Of a stretch of DNA of 64,000 bases, positions 54,087 to 63,876 are shown one piece after another. The notes under the pieces are model-generated. The model ran no database searches. It was not told where the DNA came from and was given only the letters and a program-made list of their open reading frames with translations. The stretch lies in NCBI GenBank assembly GCA_028683385.1, contig JAQUIJ010000001.1, forward strand, positions 372,001 through 436,000, given 5' to 3'. The position numbers and the translations under genes are program-made. This DNA comes from Prolixibacteraceae bacterium. GTDB lineage: Bacteria; Bacteroidota; Bacteroidia; Bacteroidales; Prolixibacteraceae. The first letter of the stretch is position 1; every line of letters begins with the position of its first letter.

Positions 54087-55147
54087 AAGTCAAGCGATCC
54101 CTGCCTTGCCAGCAGGCGGGCAAACTCTAATTTTAAGTCTGGAAATGACAAACTTGATTTTGTATTTACATGTTTCGTCAAAATCCCTTCAAGGATTTCG
54201 CTGGTCATATCCGGAAACTTGATCTCCAAAGCAGACGAATTTTGAACCCATTCGGTCAATTCAGGAACACTTTTCGAGAAACTATTCAGAACTTTTATCC
54301 CCATCGATTTCAGGAAAGCGGCGTTGCAATATTGCTCGTATTGCTTTTTCATGGGGATGACGCATAGCTTTTTACCCATAAAAATCGCTTCGGCCGGGCC
54401 TTCAAACCCTGCCGTGCACATTAATCCGGTGCAGCTCAGAAAACTTTTGGTGAACTCATCGAGCGAAACTGGCTGGAAATGAACATTTCCAACGGTATAT
54501 TGGTTTTTTGAATGTTTGGAAAAAACCTGCCATTCGATATCCGGAATGCTGGATAAAACATCCTGAATTTGCTGATCGCTGTAGGCGGGCAAATAAACCG
54601 TGTAATGTGGTTCAGTTGTCGATCGGGCATTACGGATGTCGTGACGAATGACAGGTGGGAAAATATGTGGAGAGAATGGTTTAAAATTGAATCCATATTT
54701 ATAGTTTGCCGGAGCATAATGCTTCAAGATTAATTTTCCAACCCATTCCTTAAATTCGGGTTTGGGCGCTGAAGGGTGCAATACCGCATTCTGATGACTC
54801 AACCCGATACACTCTTTATTGCGGAGGCGACATGCCCAGGCCGAAACAGGTTCAAAATCGCTAATTACCAAATCGTATTTTTCAACACGAAGACTGCGAA
54901 TGTCCTTAAGAAACTGAACAATTGGCATTTTTTTAGCTGTTTCCCAAAGATCGACACCACCTGTTTTGCCAATGATAAAACTCAATCCTGAAAACTGATA
55001 ATCAATCTGAAACGGAACCTTCAAATCTGCTTGTGTTCCGCTGACCAGGACATCGGTGTCGGCCATTGCTTTCAGAATAGGCACAATTTCGGTAGCCCGG
55101 GCAAGATGTCCGTTTCCTGTTCCCTGTATAGCGTATAAGATTTTCAT
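54083..55147 (-). CDS. GT-B glycosyltransferase family protein (MurG-like)
   Basis: A 354-residue protein of the MurG/UDP-glycosyltransferase-like group. The N-terminal glycine-rich loop IQGTGNGHLARATEIVP is typical, followed by VISDFEPVSAWACRLRN and GLSHQNAVLHPSAPKP. The C-terminal donor half has YTVYLPAYSDQQI, CTAGFEGPAEAIFMGKKL and PMKKQYEQYCNA. It is probably a glycolipid or surface-glycan transferase; MurG itself is unlikely because the acceptor motifs differ. Its final codons run through a small palindrome (CCTGC/GCAGG, 54100-54116) and the gene is convergent with the TIGR03915 gene. Confidence 0.82.
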   Translation of the reverse strand: MKILYAIQGTGNGHLARATEIVPILKAMADTDVLVSGTQADLKVPFQIDYQFSGLSFIIGKTGGVDLWETAKKMPIVQFLKDIRSLRVEKYDLVISDFEPVSAWACRLRNKECIGLSHQNAVLHPSAPKPEFKEWVGKLILKHYAPANYKYGFNFKPFSPHIFPPVIRHDIRNARSTTEPHYTVYLPAYSDQQIQDVLSSIPDIEWQVFSKHSKNQYTVGNVHFQPVSLDEFTKSFLSCTGLMCTAGFEGPAEAIFMGKKLCVIPMKKQYEQYCNAAFLKSMGIKVLNSFSKSVPELTEWVQNSSALEIKFPDMTSEILEGILTKHVNTKSSLSFPDLKLEFARLLARQGSLDF

Positions 55148-55177
55148 GGTGAATATTTTATTTATTAAAATCTTCCG

Positions 55178-55263
55178 AACTCACCCCTTCGCATCTTCGA
55201 TGCTCTTCCCCTCTCTTCTTGAAGAGAGGGGGGAGACCCAATTTATTGGGCTTGGGGTGAGTT
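55178..55263. repeat. Cloverleaf-like palindromic intergenic element
   Basis: An outer 10-bp stem AACTCACCCC/GGGGTGAGTT (55178-55187 with 55254-55263) encloses three perfect hairpins in order: GCATC/GATGC (55191-55195 with 55199-55203), CCCCTCTCTTC/GAAGAGAGGGG (55208-55218 with 55221-55231) and CCCAAT/ATTGGG (55237-55242 with 55245-55250). The four stems account for most of the 86 bases. This resembles structured REP/MITE-type repeats of Bacteroidota genomes; whether further copies exist in this genome cannot be seen. Confidence 0.75.
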
Positions 55264-55305
55264 TGAAATAAAACTCCTCTTTATTAATTCAATTACAATA
55301 TTGCT

Positions 55306-56160
55306 TCAAAAGAATGCTGCAACAGCCAATTCTTCTACAATCGACTTATACAGTTGCTTTTTGTCCGGAATGAAAAGTTCATCGCTGGGAGATTCAGCAT
55401 CTTCTTCTTCCTCTTCCGAATAAAAATAATTCAAACTCCACTCACCTTCAACGCACTCAGCGGCAGAAAAATGTTCGACCCAGTCGCCGCAATTGATGTA
55501 CCGAACCGAACCTTTTTCGGTGTCGATGCACTTGTCAACCGGAATATGTGTGTGACCACAAATTACCAAATCGACACTTTTGCTGATAGCCGCATTGGCA
55601 ATGGCTTTCTCGAAATTAGTCAACACCGAGCTCCGCTTTGCAATCCGATCCTTCATCGATTTGTAGAGGATCATTTCCTTTCCGCCAAACAACTTCAGGA
55701 AGACATTGATGAATTTGTTAAAAACGGTAAGAAACCCGTAAGCAGCAGCACCCAATTTGGCCAGCCAGGGCGAATGATGAATGATGTGATCGAAAACATC
55801 GCCATGAAAGATCCAGGTTTTCTGTCCGTTAACATCCAATTCGAGTTGATTGACAATGCTAAAATTCTCCAATTTAGTATTGTTGAACTTGCGGAAAACA
55901 TCGTCGTGATTACCTGTGATGTAAACGACCCGAACTCCTTTTTCAACCATTTTTAACAGTTGGCGAATCACCTTCATGTGTGGCTTTGGAAAATAACTCC
56001 GGCTAAAGCGCCAGGAGTCGATAATATCGCCATTCAAGACCAACGTTTTAGGCTGAATTGATTTTAAATACTTTAAAAGGGGTTTTGCTTTGCTGGCATG
56101 AGTTGCCAAATGGAAATCGGAAATAACTGAAATATCTATTTTTCGAATAGCTTCCTGCAT
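55306..56160 (-). CDS. LpxH-like UDP-2,3-diacylglucosamine diphosphatase / metallophosphoesterase
   Basis: A 284-residue calcineurin-like metallophosphoesterase of the LpxH/LpxH2 branch, which would release lipid X from UDP-diacylglucosamine in lipid A synthesis. The metal-binding motifs are SDFHLATH (D..H), NGDIIDSWRF, GNHDDVF, FHGDVFDHI and CGHTHIP. A helical insertion (YGFLTVFNKFINVFLKLFGG) after the fourth motif is typical of LpxH. Alternative: a general UDP-diacylglucosamine pyrophosphatase homologue without confirmed specificity. It is the only gene between the GT gene and SusD3, all leftward. Confidence 0.85.
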   Translation of the reverse strand: MQEAIRKIDISVISDFHLATHASKAKPLLKYLKSIQPKTLVLNGDIIDSWRFSRSYFPKPHMKVIRQLLKMVEKGVRVVYITGNHDDVFRKFNNTKLENFSIVNQLELDVNGQKTWIFHGDVFDHIIHHSPWLAKLGAAAYGFLTVFNKFINVFLKLFGGKEMILYKSMKDRIAKRSSVLTNFEKAIANAAISKSVDLVICGHTHIPVDKCIDTEKGSVRYINCGDWVEHFSAAECVEGEWSLNYFYSEEEEEDAESPSDELFIPDKKQLYKSIVEELAVAAFF

Positions 56161-56265
56161 ATAGCACTGGAATTAATAACTGCATGCAAGTAGTAACTAT
56201 TTTATTACAAAATGATTAACCGGCAATCAATCTTTGGTTAAAACAATTGAGATGACTAAATAAAC

Positions 56266-56292
56266 GAGGCTGTCCTAAATCAGGGCAGCCTC
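56266..56292 (-). terminator. Terminator after SusD3
   Basis: An 11-bp stem (56266-56276 with 56282-56292, one mismatch/G-U pair) lies 31 bases beyond the SusD3 stop. In the leftward direction it is followed by GTTTATTTAG, a moderate U tract. Confidence 0.6.
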
Positions 56293-56323
56293 ATATTCTT
56301 TATAATCGATATCTCTGTATTAT

Positions 56324-57808
56324 TTAGTAACCTTCAGTATCCCAGAACAGTCGGGTCATGGCACTATCGCCACCAATTTTGGCTGCTGCTGCTTCGTAAT
56401 TAGCGCCATTTAAAGTTTGTTCCGAAACTGGATACAACAAACGCACCGGAACTTTGGTAATACCTTGAAGTGGAACTGGCACTGGCTGAAGTCTTGGATA
56501 ATCTAATCTTCTCCACGAATTCCATGCGGTAAAGCCTCTTAAGTAGTATGCCAGCCAAGCCTGGTTCCCAATTTTCTGCTTCCAGTTACCCGCTACGGTA
56601 GAATACACAACCGAAGGTTGGGCCATATAAGCATCAGCCTGAGTATTAGTTCCGCCCCAATAAAGGATCGAAGCTCTGATTGCATTATTGTAATGTGTTT
56701 CAGCCGTTCCACCTACGTTAAAACCTCTTTCTACAGCCTCGGCTAACAGGAATTCTGTTTCAACATAATCCATAATAATCCACTCCCGGTTCGGTGCTAA
56801 ATTTATAGGGTTAACATGCGAAGATGTGGTATATCCGTTTGTTTGTCCGTAGTTTCCACCTTTGTACACATCGCCCAATTTTGTTGCATAGAACGGTAAA
56901 CGAGGATCTGCAACTGTTACCGTCAAAATATCACTAGCAGGAGTAGTAGGCTGCATTGCATCAATCAATCTGGAGGTTACCACATAGTCGTCACGACCAG
57001 AGGCTACAAATTCGATATATGCCTGATTCTGATTTGGAGGAGAAGCCGAATAGTTCATTGCTGTTTTTTCCCCTGCAGCAAAAACATTGGGTGCCGCTGC
57101 TTCAATAATGGTTTTTGCATAAGCCTGATCTTTATCGGCAAGCATAATTCCCATCCGGAGTTTTAAAGCGTTGGCAAATTTAATCCACATAACAGTTCCT
57201 GCCGCTGTTGATGGGTTAATATTGTCATACCCAACAGGCATACCACCAACAGTTGGTGTCATTTTAGCGATTGCAGCGTTTAACCGAGTTATCAGATCCT
57301 TATAAATAGTCAACCCGTCGTCGTAAACAGGAGTGGGATATTTGTTCGCATCCAAAGCCTGAGAATAAGGAATGTCACCAAATATTTCGACCAGATTACT
57401 CCATGCCAATACGGACATGATTTCGACAATGGCTAATTGATTATCGCGTTGTGCCTGCGAAATACCCGCAAGAGGTTCAGTTTCCAATACTCGCGCAGCT
57501 TCTTTGTAGTTCATAAGTACAAGCCTGTATTGCACATTGTTATAGAATTGCGGGACACCACGGGTAACCATATCATAACGGCTTTCATCGGCATAAGTGG
57601 TATTTGCTAAATGTTGCATCCAGGTGTTCGTATTATTTACGTTAACGCTCGTAGTCGACATGTTATTTATTAATTGCCGGGTTGCTCCATTGTACAACGA
57701 TACTCCTGAAACCACCGCGAAGTCTTTTACATTTTTATTTAGGTCTTCCAGTTTGCTGCAAGCAGAAAACAATATGAAGACTGAAATAATCGTCAATATC
57801 TTTTTCAT
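56324..57808 (-). CDS. SusD/RagB-family surface lipoprotein (SusD3, SusD-like_2 type)
   Basis: Partner lipoprotein of SusC3, 494 residues. The lipobox has Cys17 (ILFSACSKLEDLN). It parallels SusD1 throughout, e.g. ADESRYDMVTRGVP, NQLAIVEIMSVLAWSNLVE, and the closing LYPVSEQTLNGANYEAAA, so the two pairs probably bind related ligands. Eleven bases separate it from SusC3, which is transcribed first. Confidence 0.93.
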   Translation of the reverse strand: MKKILTIISVFILFSACSKLEDLNKNVKDFAVVSGVSLYNGATRQLINNMSTTSVNVNNTNTWMQHLANTTYADESRYDMVTRGVPQFYNNVQYRLVLMNYKEAARVLETEPLAGISQAQRDNQLAIVEIMSVLAWSNLVEIFGDIPYSQALDANKYPTPVYDDGLTIYKDLITRLNAAIAKMTPTVGGMPVGYDNINPSTAAGTVMWIKFANALKLRMGIMLADKDQAYAKTIIEAAAPNVFAAGEKTAMNYSASPPNQNQAYIEFVASGRDDYVVTSRLIDAMQPTTPASDILTVTVADPRLPFYATKLGDVYKGGNYGQTNGYTTSSHVNPINLAPNREWIIMDYVETEFLLAEAVERGFNVGGTAETHYNNAIRASILYWGGTNTQADAYMAQPSVVYSTVAGNWKQKIGNQAWLAYYLRGFTAWNSWRRLDYPRLQPVPVPLQGITKVPVRLLYPVSEQTLNGANYEAAAAKIGGDSAMTRLFWDTEGY

Positions 57809-57819
57809 CGTTTTTCTAA

Positions 57820-60800
57820 TTAAAAGTTAAGCTTTACACTGAAACTAAAATCACGGGTAGTAGGGAGTGATCCGGTAGAATAACCTTGAATGTTTCCGGC
57901 AGACATACCTGATTCAGGATCGGCATAGGGCAAATTTTTGTGTATGATCCAAAGGTTTGACCCGACTGCACTTAAGGTAACCTTCTTAATAAAGGTTTTC
58001 TGTAGTAATTCAGAAGGAAGGTCATAAGAAATCGAAACTTCTCTTAGCTTAACATAGCTGGCATCGTAAATAAAAGCCGATTTAGGTAAAACACCTGTTC
58101 CAAAACCATCAGCGTTCGAAGCATCAACACGGGTTTTGTTTGGGGTACTTACACCATTTACAACATTTACTCCTTCGATGATATAGCCTCCACTGTTTGC
58201 CCCATAATTTCCGGGAGTTCCAACTATCGGGTCCCTTACAGGATTACCCAGATCGTTTGTAAAGGCAGTCTCAGGATACAAACCGCTGCTCAGTCCATAA
58301 TACATATCCAGCGACCAGATATCACCACCCTTTTGCATATCAATCAGGAAACTAAATGCCAGATTTTTATATGAAAATGAATTATAAATACCACCAATCC
58401 AATCGGGAGTATAGTTTCCGATACTGACAGCTGAACTGGATGATGGAACTGGAGCTCCGGTAAGCGGATTAATAATCTTTTTACCATTCGCGTCATAGGT
58501 ATAATCGGTACCTTTAATTACTCCATAAGGCTTACCAACTTCAGCATTAATAGTTACCCCTCCCTGCATATTTCCTGAATTCAACCTAAGGTTTGTAATT
58601 CCGGGATATAATGAAACAACTTCATTCCTGTTCTTTGACCAGTTTACAGTAACATCCCATCTGAAGTCGCCAAATTTAACCGGATTGAGATTTAAAGCAA
58701 GCTCAACGCCCTTGTTTTGAATTTCACCTGCATTTACCAACATATTTTGGAATCCGGTAGTTTGTGTAATGGTTACCGGAATGATTTGATCCAATGAATT
58801 GGTTTGATACACAGCTAAGTCTAACCCAATGCGATTTTTAAGGAATGACAATTCGAGACCTCCTTCTAAACTATTGGTTCGCTCATTTTTAAGGTTCGGA
58901 TTTTTTTTCGTTGCCGGGAGTTGATTATTCGCGCCACCAAATGGAGTGTTTGCCTGATAAACATCGAAAAGCATATCGAAGCCTGCCAGATTACCAACCT
59001 GGGCATAGTTTAACCGCAGTTTTCCCAACGACAGCCAATCTTGCTTAAGAACATTGGAAAACAAAAATGCCCCTGTAACAGATGGATACCAGTACTTATT
59101 ATTTTCAGCTGGTAAGGTCGAAGCATAATCGCGACGGACAGTTCCGTCCAAAAATAAAAAGTCCTTATAGCCTAACGAAACGCTGGCGTAGTGGCTTCGC
59201 ACACCAACTATCTGGTTAACTTCAATTGGAACCGATATTGGATTAACGCTGTTTTGCAATGAATACACATTAGGGATAGACAAACCACCAATTGTACCAT
59301 TCGAGAAATACGTGTTCCTTGTTCTCCGTTCGTTATATCCTAATACCCCATTAATATTAAACGATTCACTCAGCTTTTTCCTGAAGTTCAACATGAGGTC
59401 GTAGTTATACTCGCTGAAGGTATTATCCCTGCGTATATATCCAGATTGAACTTTTTCCGGAACATTAAGGATACCAAAACGCATCGCAACGCTACCTACA
59501 GCCCTTCTTTCTTCCTGCAATTCGTTGTACGAATCAGCTGAAACACGGCCAAAAGCATCTAACCAACTTGTAATTTTATAATTTACAGAGGCATTACCAA
59601 TAAAACGGGTGCGTTCATCAGTTTCATAGTTTTGGTAGGCATCCCAGTATGGGTTATTTGAAAATATTGGATAGTTTAACGCTGAGTTATAGTTCCAGGT
59701 TAAATTTCGATGAGTAAGCTCATAGGCTTGCTTCAATTCCTTGAAATCAAGCTGTGTTTGTTGCCATTGACGGAAATTCGTCGCGATATTGCCATTATAG
59801 CCGGTCGCATTGCGACCTTTGCCTTTTTGTTTGATGTAATTTGCAGATCCCGTGACCGTCATTTTTTTTGTGACATTCCAGGTACCATTCAACGTAAAAT
59901 TATCCTTCATTAAAGAACTGTTCGGGAGTAACCCTTCTGAATTGTAATTAGTATAAGACAACCTTAGCGTACTAAATTCGGTCGATTTATCAATTGCAAT
60001 CGTATTAGCCATGGTTGTTGGCGTTTCGAAAAAAGTAATAGGCCCATTTTTCGAAAATTCATAAGGTTTTGATTGCTTATACCAAGGCGATTCGGGATCG
60101 ACAGAATACCATCCCCAGATTGGTTGCCCATCGAATTTCGGTCCATACGAAGCGTCTTCTGTAGTTACAGTCCAACGAACTAAAGGGTCATTAACAGGAT
60201 CAGCAGTTGTATAACTTCCTGAGGAAGTCCGGTACTCAAATGCTGGTGGATCTCCATATCCGTAACCTGAACCATATTGATCCTGATATTTTACCCATGT
60301 TGATTTATCAATAGAACTAATAGTAAAACTAGAGTTTAAAGAAACCCCAATTTCCTCTTTCTGTCCGGCTTTTGCTAATTTTCCTTTTTTCGTAGTGATC
60401 ATGATAACACCACCCGATGCGCGTGATCCATACAGAGCTGTTGCAGCCGCTCCTTTTAATATGTTAATCGATTCGATATTTTCAGGGTCAATATCACTGG
60501 CCGCATTCCCGTAATCATATCCAGCTCCAGTGGTCGCCTGGCTTGAAGTTTCACCTATTGGAGTATATTTTCCAATGTTGTTATTGATAGGAACGCCATC
60601 AACTACATAAAGCGCCTGATTACTGCCTTGTATCGATTTACTTCCTCGTACAATTACGTTGGTCGATCCTCCCATGTTTTGGTTTCTCTGAATAACCACA
60701 CCTGAGACTTTCCCTGAAAGTGAATTAACAAAGTTCGAGTTTTTCACGCCATTAACCAGATCACCCTTGACTTCCTGGGTAGCGTAACCCAACGATTTTT

Positions 60801-61146
60801 TCTCCCGGGTAATGCCAAGAGCTGTAACAACCACTTCGTCAACACCGATGACTTCGGGCATTAACGTTACATCAATTTTGCTTCCTGAAGTTATGGTAAC
60901 TTCCGTGCTTTTCATTCCAACGAATGAGAAAATCAATGTTTTGGCCGATGTTGGAATGGTAAGGGAATAAAGGCCATTCACATCAGTAATCGTTCCCATC
61001 GTAGTTCCTTTTACCGTAACCGAAACTCCCGGGATTGGTGATCCGTCTTCCGATGAAGTCACTGTTCCGGTAAGTACCCTTGATTGAGCTACCCCACTGA
61101 AAATGCTCAAGGCAAGAATAAATACAAGTAAAAATCCTGTTTTCAT
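57820..61146 (-). CDS. SusC/RagA-family TonB-linked outer-membrane protein (SusC3)
   Basis: A TonB-dependent transporter of 1108 residues and the first gene of the leftward SusCD3 operon. Signal peptide about 1-20 (SIFSGVAQS), CarboxypepD_reg-like domain (GVSVTVKGTTMGTITDVN), DEVVVTALG, plug with ESINILKGAAATALYGSRA, and barrel ending FSFSVKLNF. It is a clear paralogue of SusC1 from the plug onward (PLYVVDGVPINN-type, GSNLWIIHKNLPYADPE segments shared), but its signal peptide and N-terminal domain differ from the SusC1/SusC2 type. No enzymes are associated. Confidence 0.95.
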   Translation of the reverse strand: MKTGFLLVFILALSIFSGVAQSRVLTGTVTSSEDGSPIPGVSVTVKGTTMGTITDVNGLYSLTIPTSAKTLIFSFVGMKSTEVTITSGSKIDVTLMPEVIGVDEVVVTALGITREKKSLGYATQEVKGDLVNGVKNSNFVNSLSGKVSGVVIQRNQNMGGSTNVIVRGSKSIQGSNQALYVVDGVPINNNIGKYTPIGETSSQATTGAGYDYGNAASDIDPENIESINILKGAAATALYGSRASGGVIMITTKKGKLAKAGQKEEIGVSLNSSFTISSIDKSTWVKYQDQYGSGYGYGDPPAFEYRTSSGSYTTADPVNDPLVRWTVTTEDASYGPKFDGQPIWGWYSVDPESPWYKQSKPYEFSKNGPITFFETPTTMANTIAIDKSTEFSTLRLSYTNYNSEGLLPNSSLMKDNFTLNGTWNVTKKMTVTGSANYIKQKGKGRNATGYNGNIATNFRQWQQTQLDFKELKQAYELTHRNLTWNYNSALNYPIFSNNPYWDAYQNYETDERTRFIGNASVNYKITSWLDAFGRVSADSYNELQEERRAVGSVAMRFGILNVPEKVQSGYIRRDNTFSEYNYDLMLNFRKKLSESFNINGVLGYNERRTRNTYFSNGTIGGLSIPNVYSLQNSVNPISVPIEVNQIVGVRSHYASVSLGYKDFLFLDGTVRRDYASTLPAENNKYWYPSVTGAFLFSNVLKQDWLSLGKLRLNYAQVGNLAGFDMLFDVYQANTPFGGANNQLPATKKNPNLKNERTNSLEGGLELSFLKNRIGLDLAVYQTNSLDQIIPVTITQTTGFQNMLVNAGEIQNKGVELALNLNPVKFGDFRWDVTVNWSKNRNEVVSLYPGITNLRLNSGNMQGGVTINAEVGKPYGVIKGTDYTYDANGKKIINPLTGAPVPSSSSAVSIGNYTPDWIGGIYNSFSYKNLAFSFLIDMQKGGDIWSLDMYYGLSSGLYPETAFTNDLGNPVRDPIVGTPGNYGANSGGYIIEGVNVVNGVSTPNKTRVDASNADGFGTGVLPKSAFIYDASYVKLREVSISYDLPSELLQKTFIKKVTLSAVGSNLWIIHKNLPYADPESGMSAGNIQGYSTGSLPTTRDFSFSVKLNF

Positions 61147-61706
61147 AGACTAAAATTTAGAGTTAAGTAAAATAGCGCACCGGAGCTCGGGAAGATTACC
61201 GATGCGATTAAATTTGTTACTTTCTTGTATTAAGGGAGAATTGACGGTCAACGACTTCAAAAGTCAAGTGAACGCCAGAATTTTGAATGGTTTTTGAATC
61301 CCCCTTTTCTTCCGGCATCCAAATACTATTCTGCTTCATGAAAGCCGGCCACACCAAACATATTTATTTAATCAGGGCAATTAGATTTTTATCAATATTG
61401 GGATTATTCCGAAGGGCAAATGATTGAAATAAAGGGAATAAGTAATTTCAAACTATAAACTTTGTAGTTGGCAATGGATTTCGTGTTGATGAGCCTTTAC
61501 AACTCTACGTTGAATGTGAAATACACTAAAATTCATATAAATACACTATTTATTCCAAATTTTTAGGCATGCTCTATCGGCCAATTTCCCCAATCAATTT
61601 TCTCCAAATCGGCAAAAAAACATTCCTCAAACAAGATACGGATCAAGGTTAATTCAGCTATCTTGCGAGAGATTTGTCAGGCGTTAAATCTTTAAGTTGA
61701 TTAAGA
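61147..61706. other. Intergenic region between SusC3 and the antiporter gene
   Basis: 560 bases with no convincing reading frame. It should hold the leftward SusC3 promoter; a perfect -7 box TATGTTTG on the minus strand (61362-61355) is the best candidate, though without a good -33 box, and would give a leader of about 200 bases. On the right side TATCTTGC near 61660 is a one-off variant of a -7 box ahead of the antiporter gene. Confidence 0.35.
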
Positions 61707-63863
61707 ATGGGAAGCAGTTTCTTTGATCAAATAGCCCATGAATTTGAACGGCCATTTCAGAATCCGGTGTTGGTTTTTTCCGTCATCTTATTTATCATAC
61801 TGCTATCTCCCATCCTACTTCGAAAACTAAAAATCCCGGGCATTATCGGATTAATTATTTCAGGAGTATTTATCGGGCCTCATGGACTAAAAATACTTGA
61901 ACAAGATTCAGCGGTAAAACTCTTTTCAACCATTGGCTTATTGTACATCATGTTTATTGCCGGATTGGAACTCGATTTGAAAGAATTTCAACGCAATAAA
62001 AATAAGAGTTTGGTCTTTGGATTCTTAACATTTACAATCCCTCTGGTTATTGGATTCCCAGTTTGCTATTACTTCCTCAATTACAGTTTTACGGCCAGCC
62101 TGCTTATTTCCAGCATGTTCTCAACCCATACCATGGTTTCGTACCCTATTGTGAGTAAATTCGGAATTTCAAAAAATGAAGCAGTAGCAATTACTGTTGG
62201 GGGAACAATTCTAACTGACACTGCCGTTCTGATACTTTTGGCCATCATTTTGAGTTCAAATAAGGGTGGATTAAGTTTATCCTTTTGGATACAATTAGTT
62301 GGGGCCCTTGCTGTATTTTCAGGAATCATGTTCTGGATAATTCCGAAGGTTACTGCATGGTTCTTCCAAAAGTTAGAAAGTGAAAAAACTTCACATTTTA
62401 TTTTTGTACTTTCAGTAGTCTTCTTTGCTGCATTCCTTGCCGAAGTCGCAGGAATTGAGCCCATTATTGGAGCTTTTGTTGCCGGGCTGGCATTAAATAA
62501 ACTCATACCCTATTCTTCTGTTTTAATGAATCGGATCGAATTTGTTGGTCAATCCATCTTTATTCCATTCTTTCTGATTAGTGTGGGAATGTTGGTTGAC
62601 GTAAAGGTACTTATGAACGGACCAACTGCTGTAATCATAGCTGTTACTTTATCGATAGTAGCATTGATAGGGAAATGGCTGGCGGCAGCCTCAACCAGTA
62701 AAATATTCAGGTATTCGTCTGATCAGCGAAATCTTATTTTTGGATTGAGTAGCTCGCATGCAGCAGCTACTCTGGCCGTTATTATGGTTGGATTCAAAAC
62801 TGGTATTATTGGCGAAAATGCATTAAATGGAACGATCTTGCTCATTCTTGTAACCTGCCTGATCGCAACCTTAATTACCGAAAATGCCTCACGTCGGATA
62901 TTGACTTCAGAAAAAGATGAACCAGTCATTGAATATCCGGTTCAAAACAGCGAACATATTATGATTCCTATTGCAAATTTAAACAATATGGAAACATTGC
63001 TTGAGTTTGCTGTTTTCATGAAAAATAAAAAATCGATAAACCCCATTACGATATTGTCGGTCGTTCCAAACGACGAGGAAGCCGAAAAAAATCTGGTGAG
63101 GGCAAAAAAGAACTTGCAACCGCTAGTGAAAATGGCTTTGGCCAACGAAACCAAAGTAAAAATCACGGCAACTATCGATCACAACATTGCTGGTGGAATC
63201 ATTAGAGCTTCGCGCGAAGAAATGACCGATACAATAATGATTGGTTGGCCTCGTAAAACCGGATTAATTGAGCGTTTTATCGAAACAAAAACAGCCTTGA
63301 TTATTTCGAGAACAAGCAAAGCCATTTATATCTGTAATTTTGAGCATCCATTGGTTGGACACAACAAAATTGTTTTGGTATGCCCACCTCTTGGTGAGCT
63401 TGAGCCGGGATTTGAAATCTGGATACCTAAAGTCAATAATCTATCAAAAGAATTAAGTCTGAATGTACACTGCTACTGTAATTCAACGTCAAAAGAAGCA
63501 ATTATTGAATTTTTTCACCGTCATAAGCAAAAAAGTGGATTTACTTTCTCCAATGAATTTGAATTAACTGATCTCAAAATGTTGAAGAACCGCATGAGTT
63601 CGGATGATTTGCTGATTTATGTGGCAGCGCGTAGAACATCTGTTTCGTACGATAATTGTATGGAAAATATCCAGGAAAAGCTGGAAAAGAATTTTCCAGA
63701 CAATAGCAAAATTATTATTTACCCGCGAACACATCACATCGATAGCAAATTCAGCGAGTATGGCGATATTAATCCGGAATCGCTGAATCAAGGGCTCGAA
63801 CGAGTTCAGAAAATTGGCAAAGACTTGGGAAACCTGCTAAAGAGAGATCACGGCAAGTCATAG
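61707..63863 (+). CDS. CPA2-family cation:proton antiporter with C-terminal USP-like region
   Basis: A 718-residue Na+(K+)/H+ antiporter. The N-terminal ~400 residues form about 12 TM helices of the Na_H_Exchanger fold (ILLRKLKIPGIIGLIISGV, FIAGLELDLKEF, GGTILTDTAVLILLA, IEPIIGAFVAGLALNKLIP with the conserved acidic pair region). The remaining ~300 residues are soluble, with repeated beta-alpha patterns (IMIPIANLNNMETLLEFA, ITILSVVPNDEEAE) resembling universal-stress-protein domains. Such tails regulate transport. Its role would be pH or ion homeostasis. It is convergent with the gene at the window's end, with 13 bases between stops. Confidence 0.9.
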   Translation: MGSSFFDQIAHEFERPFQNPVLVFSVILFIILLSPILLRKLKIPGIIGLIISGVFIGPHGLKILEQDSAVKLFSTIGLLYIMFIAGLELDLKEFQRNKNKSLVFGFLTFTIPLVIGFPVCYYFLNYSFTASLLISSMFSTHTMVSYPIVSKFGISKNEAVAITVGGTILTDTAVLILLAIILSSNKGGLSLSFWIQLVGALAVFSGIMFWIIPKVTAWFFQKLESEKTSHFIFVLSVVFFAAFLAEVAGIEPIIGAFVAGLALNKLIPYSSVLMNRIEFVGQSIFIPFFLISVGMLVDVKVLMNGPTAVIIAVTLSIVALIGKWLAAASTSKIFRYSSDQRNLIFGLSSSHAAATLAVIMVGFKTGIIGENALNGTILLILVTCLIATLITENASRRILTSEKDEPVIEYPVQNSEHIMIPIANLNNMETLLEFAVFMKNKKSINPITILSVVPNDEEAEKNLVRAKKNLQPLVKMALANETKVKITATIDHNIAGGIIRASREEMTDTIMIGWPRKTGLIERFIETKTALIISRTSKAIYICNFEHPLVGHNKIVLVCPPLGELEPGFEIWIPKVNNLSKELSLNVHCYCNSTSKEAIIEFFHRHKQKSGFTFSNEFELTDLKMLKNRMSSDDLLIYVAARRTSVSYDNCMENIQEKLEKNFPDNSKIIIYPRTHHIDSKFSEYGDINPESLNQGLERVQKIGKDLGNLLKRDHGKS

Positions 63864-63876
63864 CCTTTATTCATGC

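Noticed and set aside
54099-54120. Palindrome CCTGC/GCAGG as a terminator for the convergent genes
   Set aside because: It lies within the last codons of the glycosyltransferase gene and has no T run on either side.
54170-54367. Plus-strand open frames inside the glycosyltransferase gene at 54083-55147
   Set aside because: Antisense shadows: the minus-strand frame has complete GT-B motifs, while the plus-strand frames show no domain or start context.
55178-55263. Possible tRNA or small structured RNA gene
   Set aside because: The cloverleaf outline lacks tRNA consensus bases (no GTTCRA T-loop, no D-loop pattern, wrong arm lengths).
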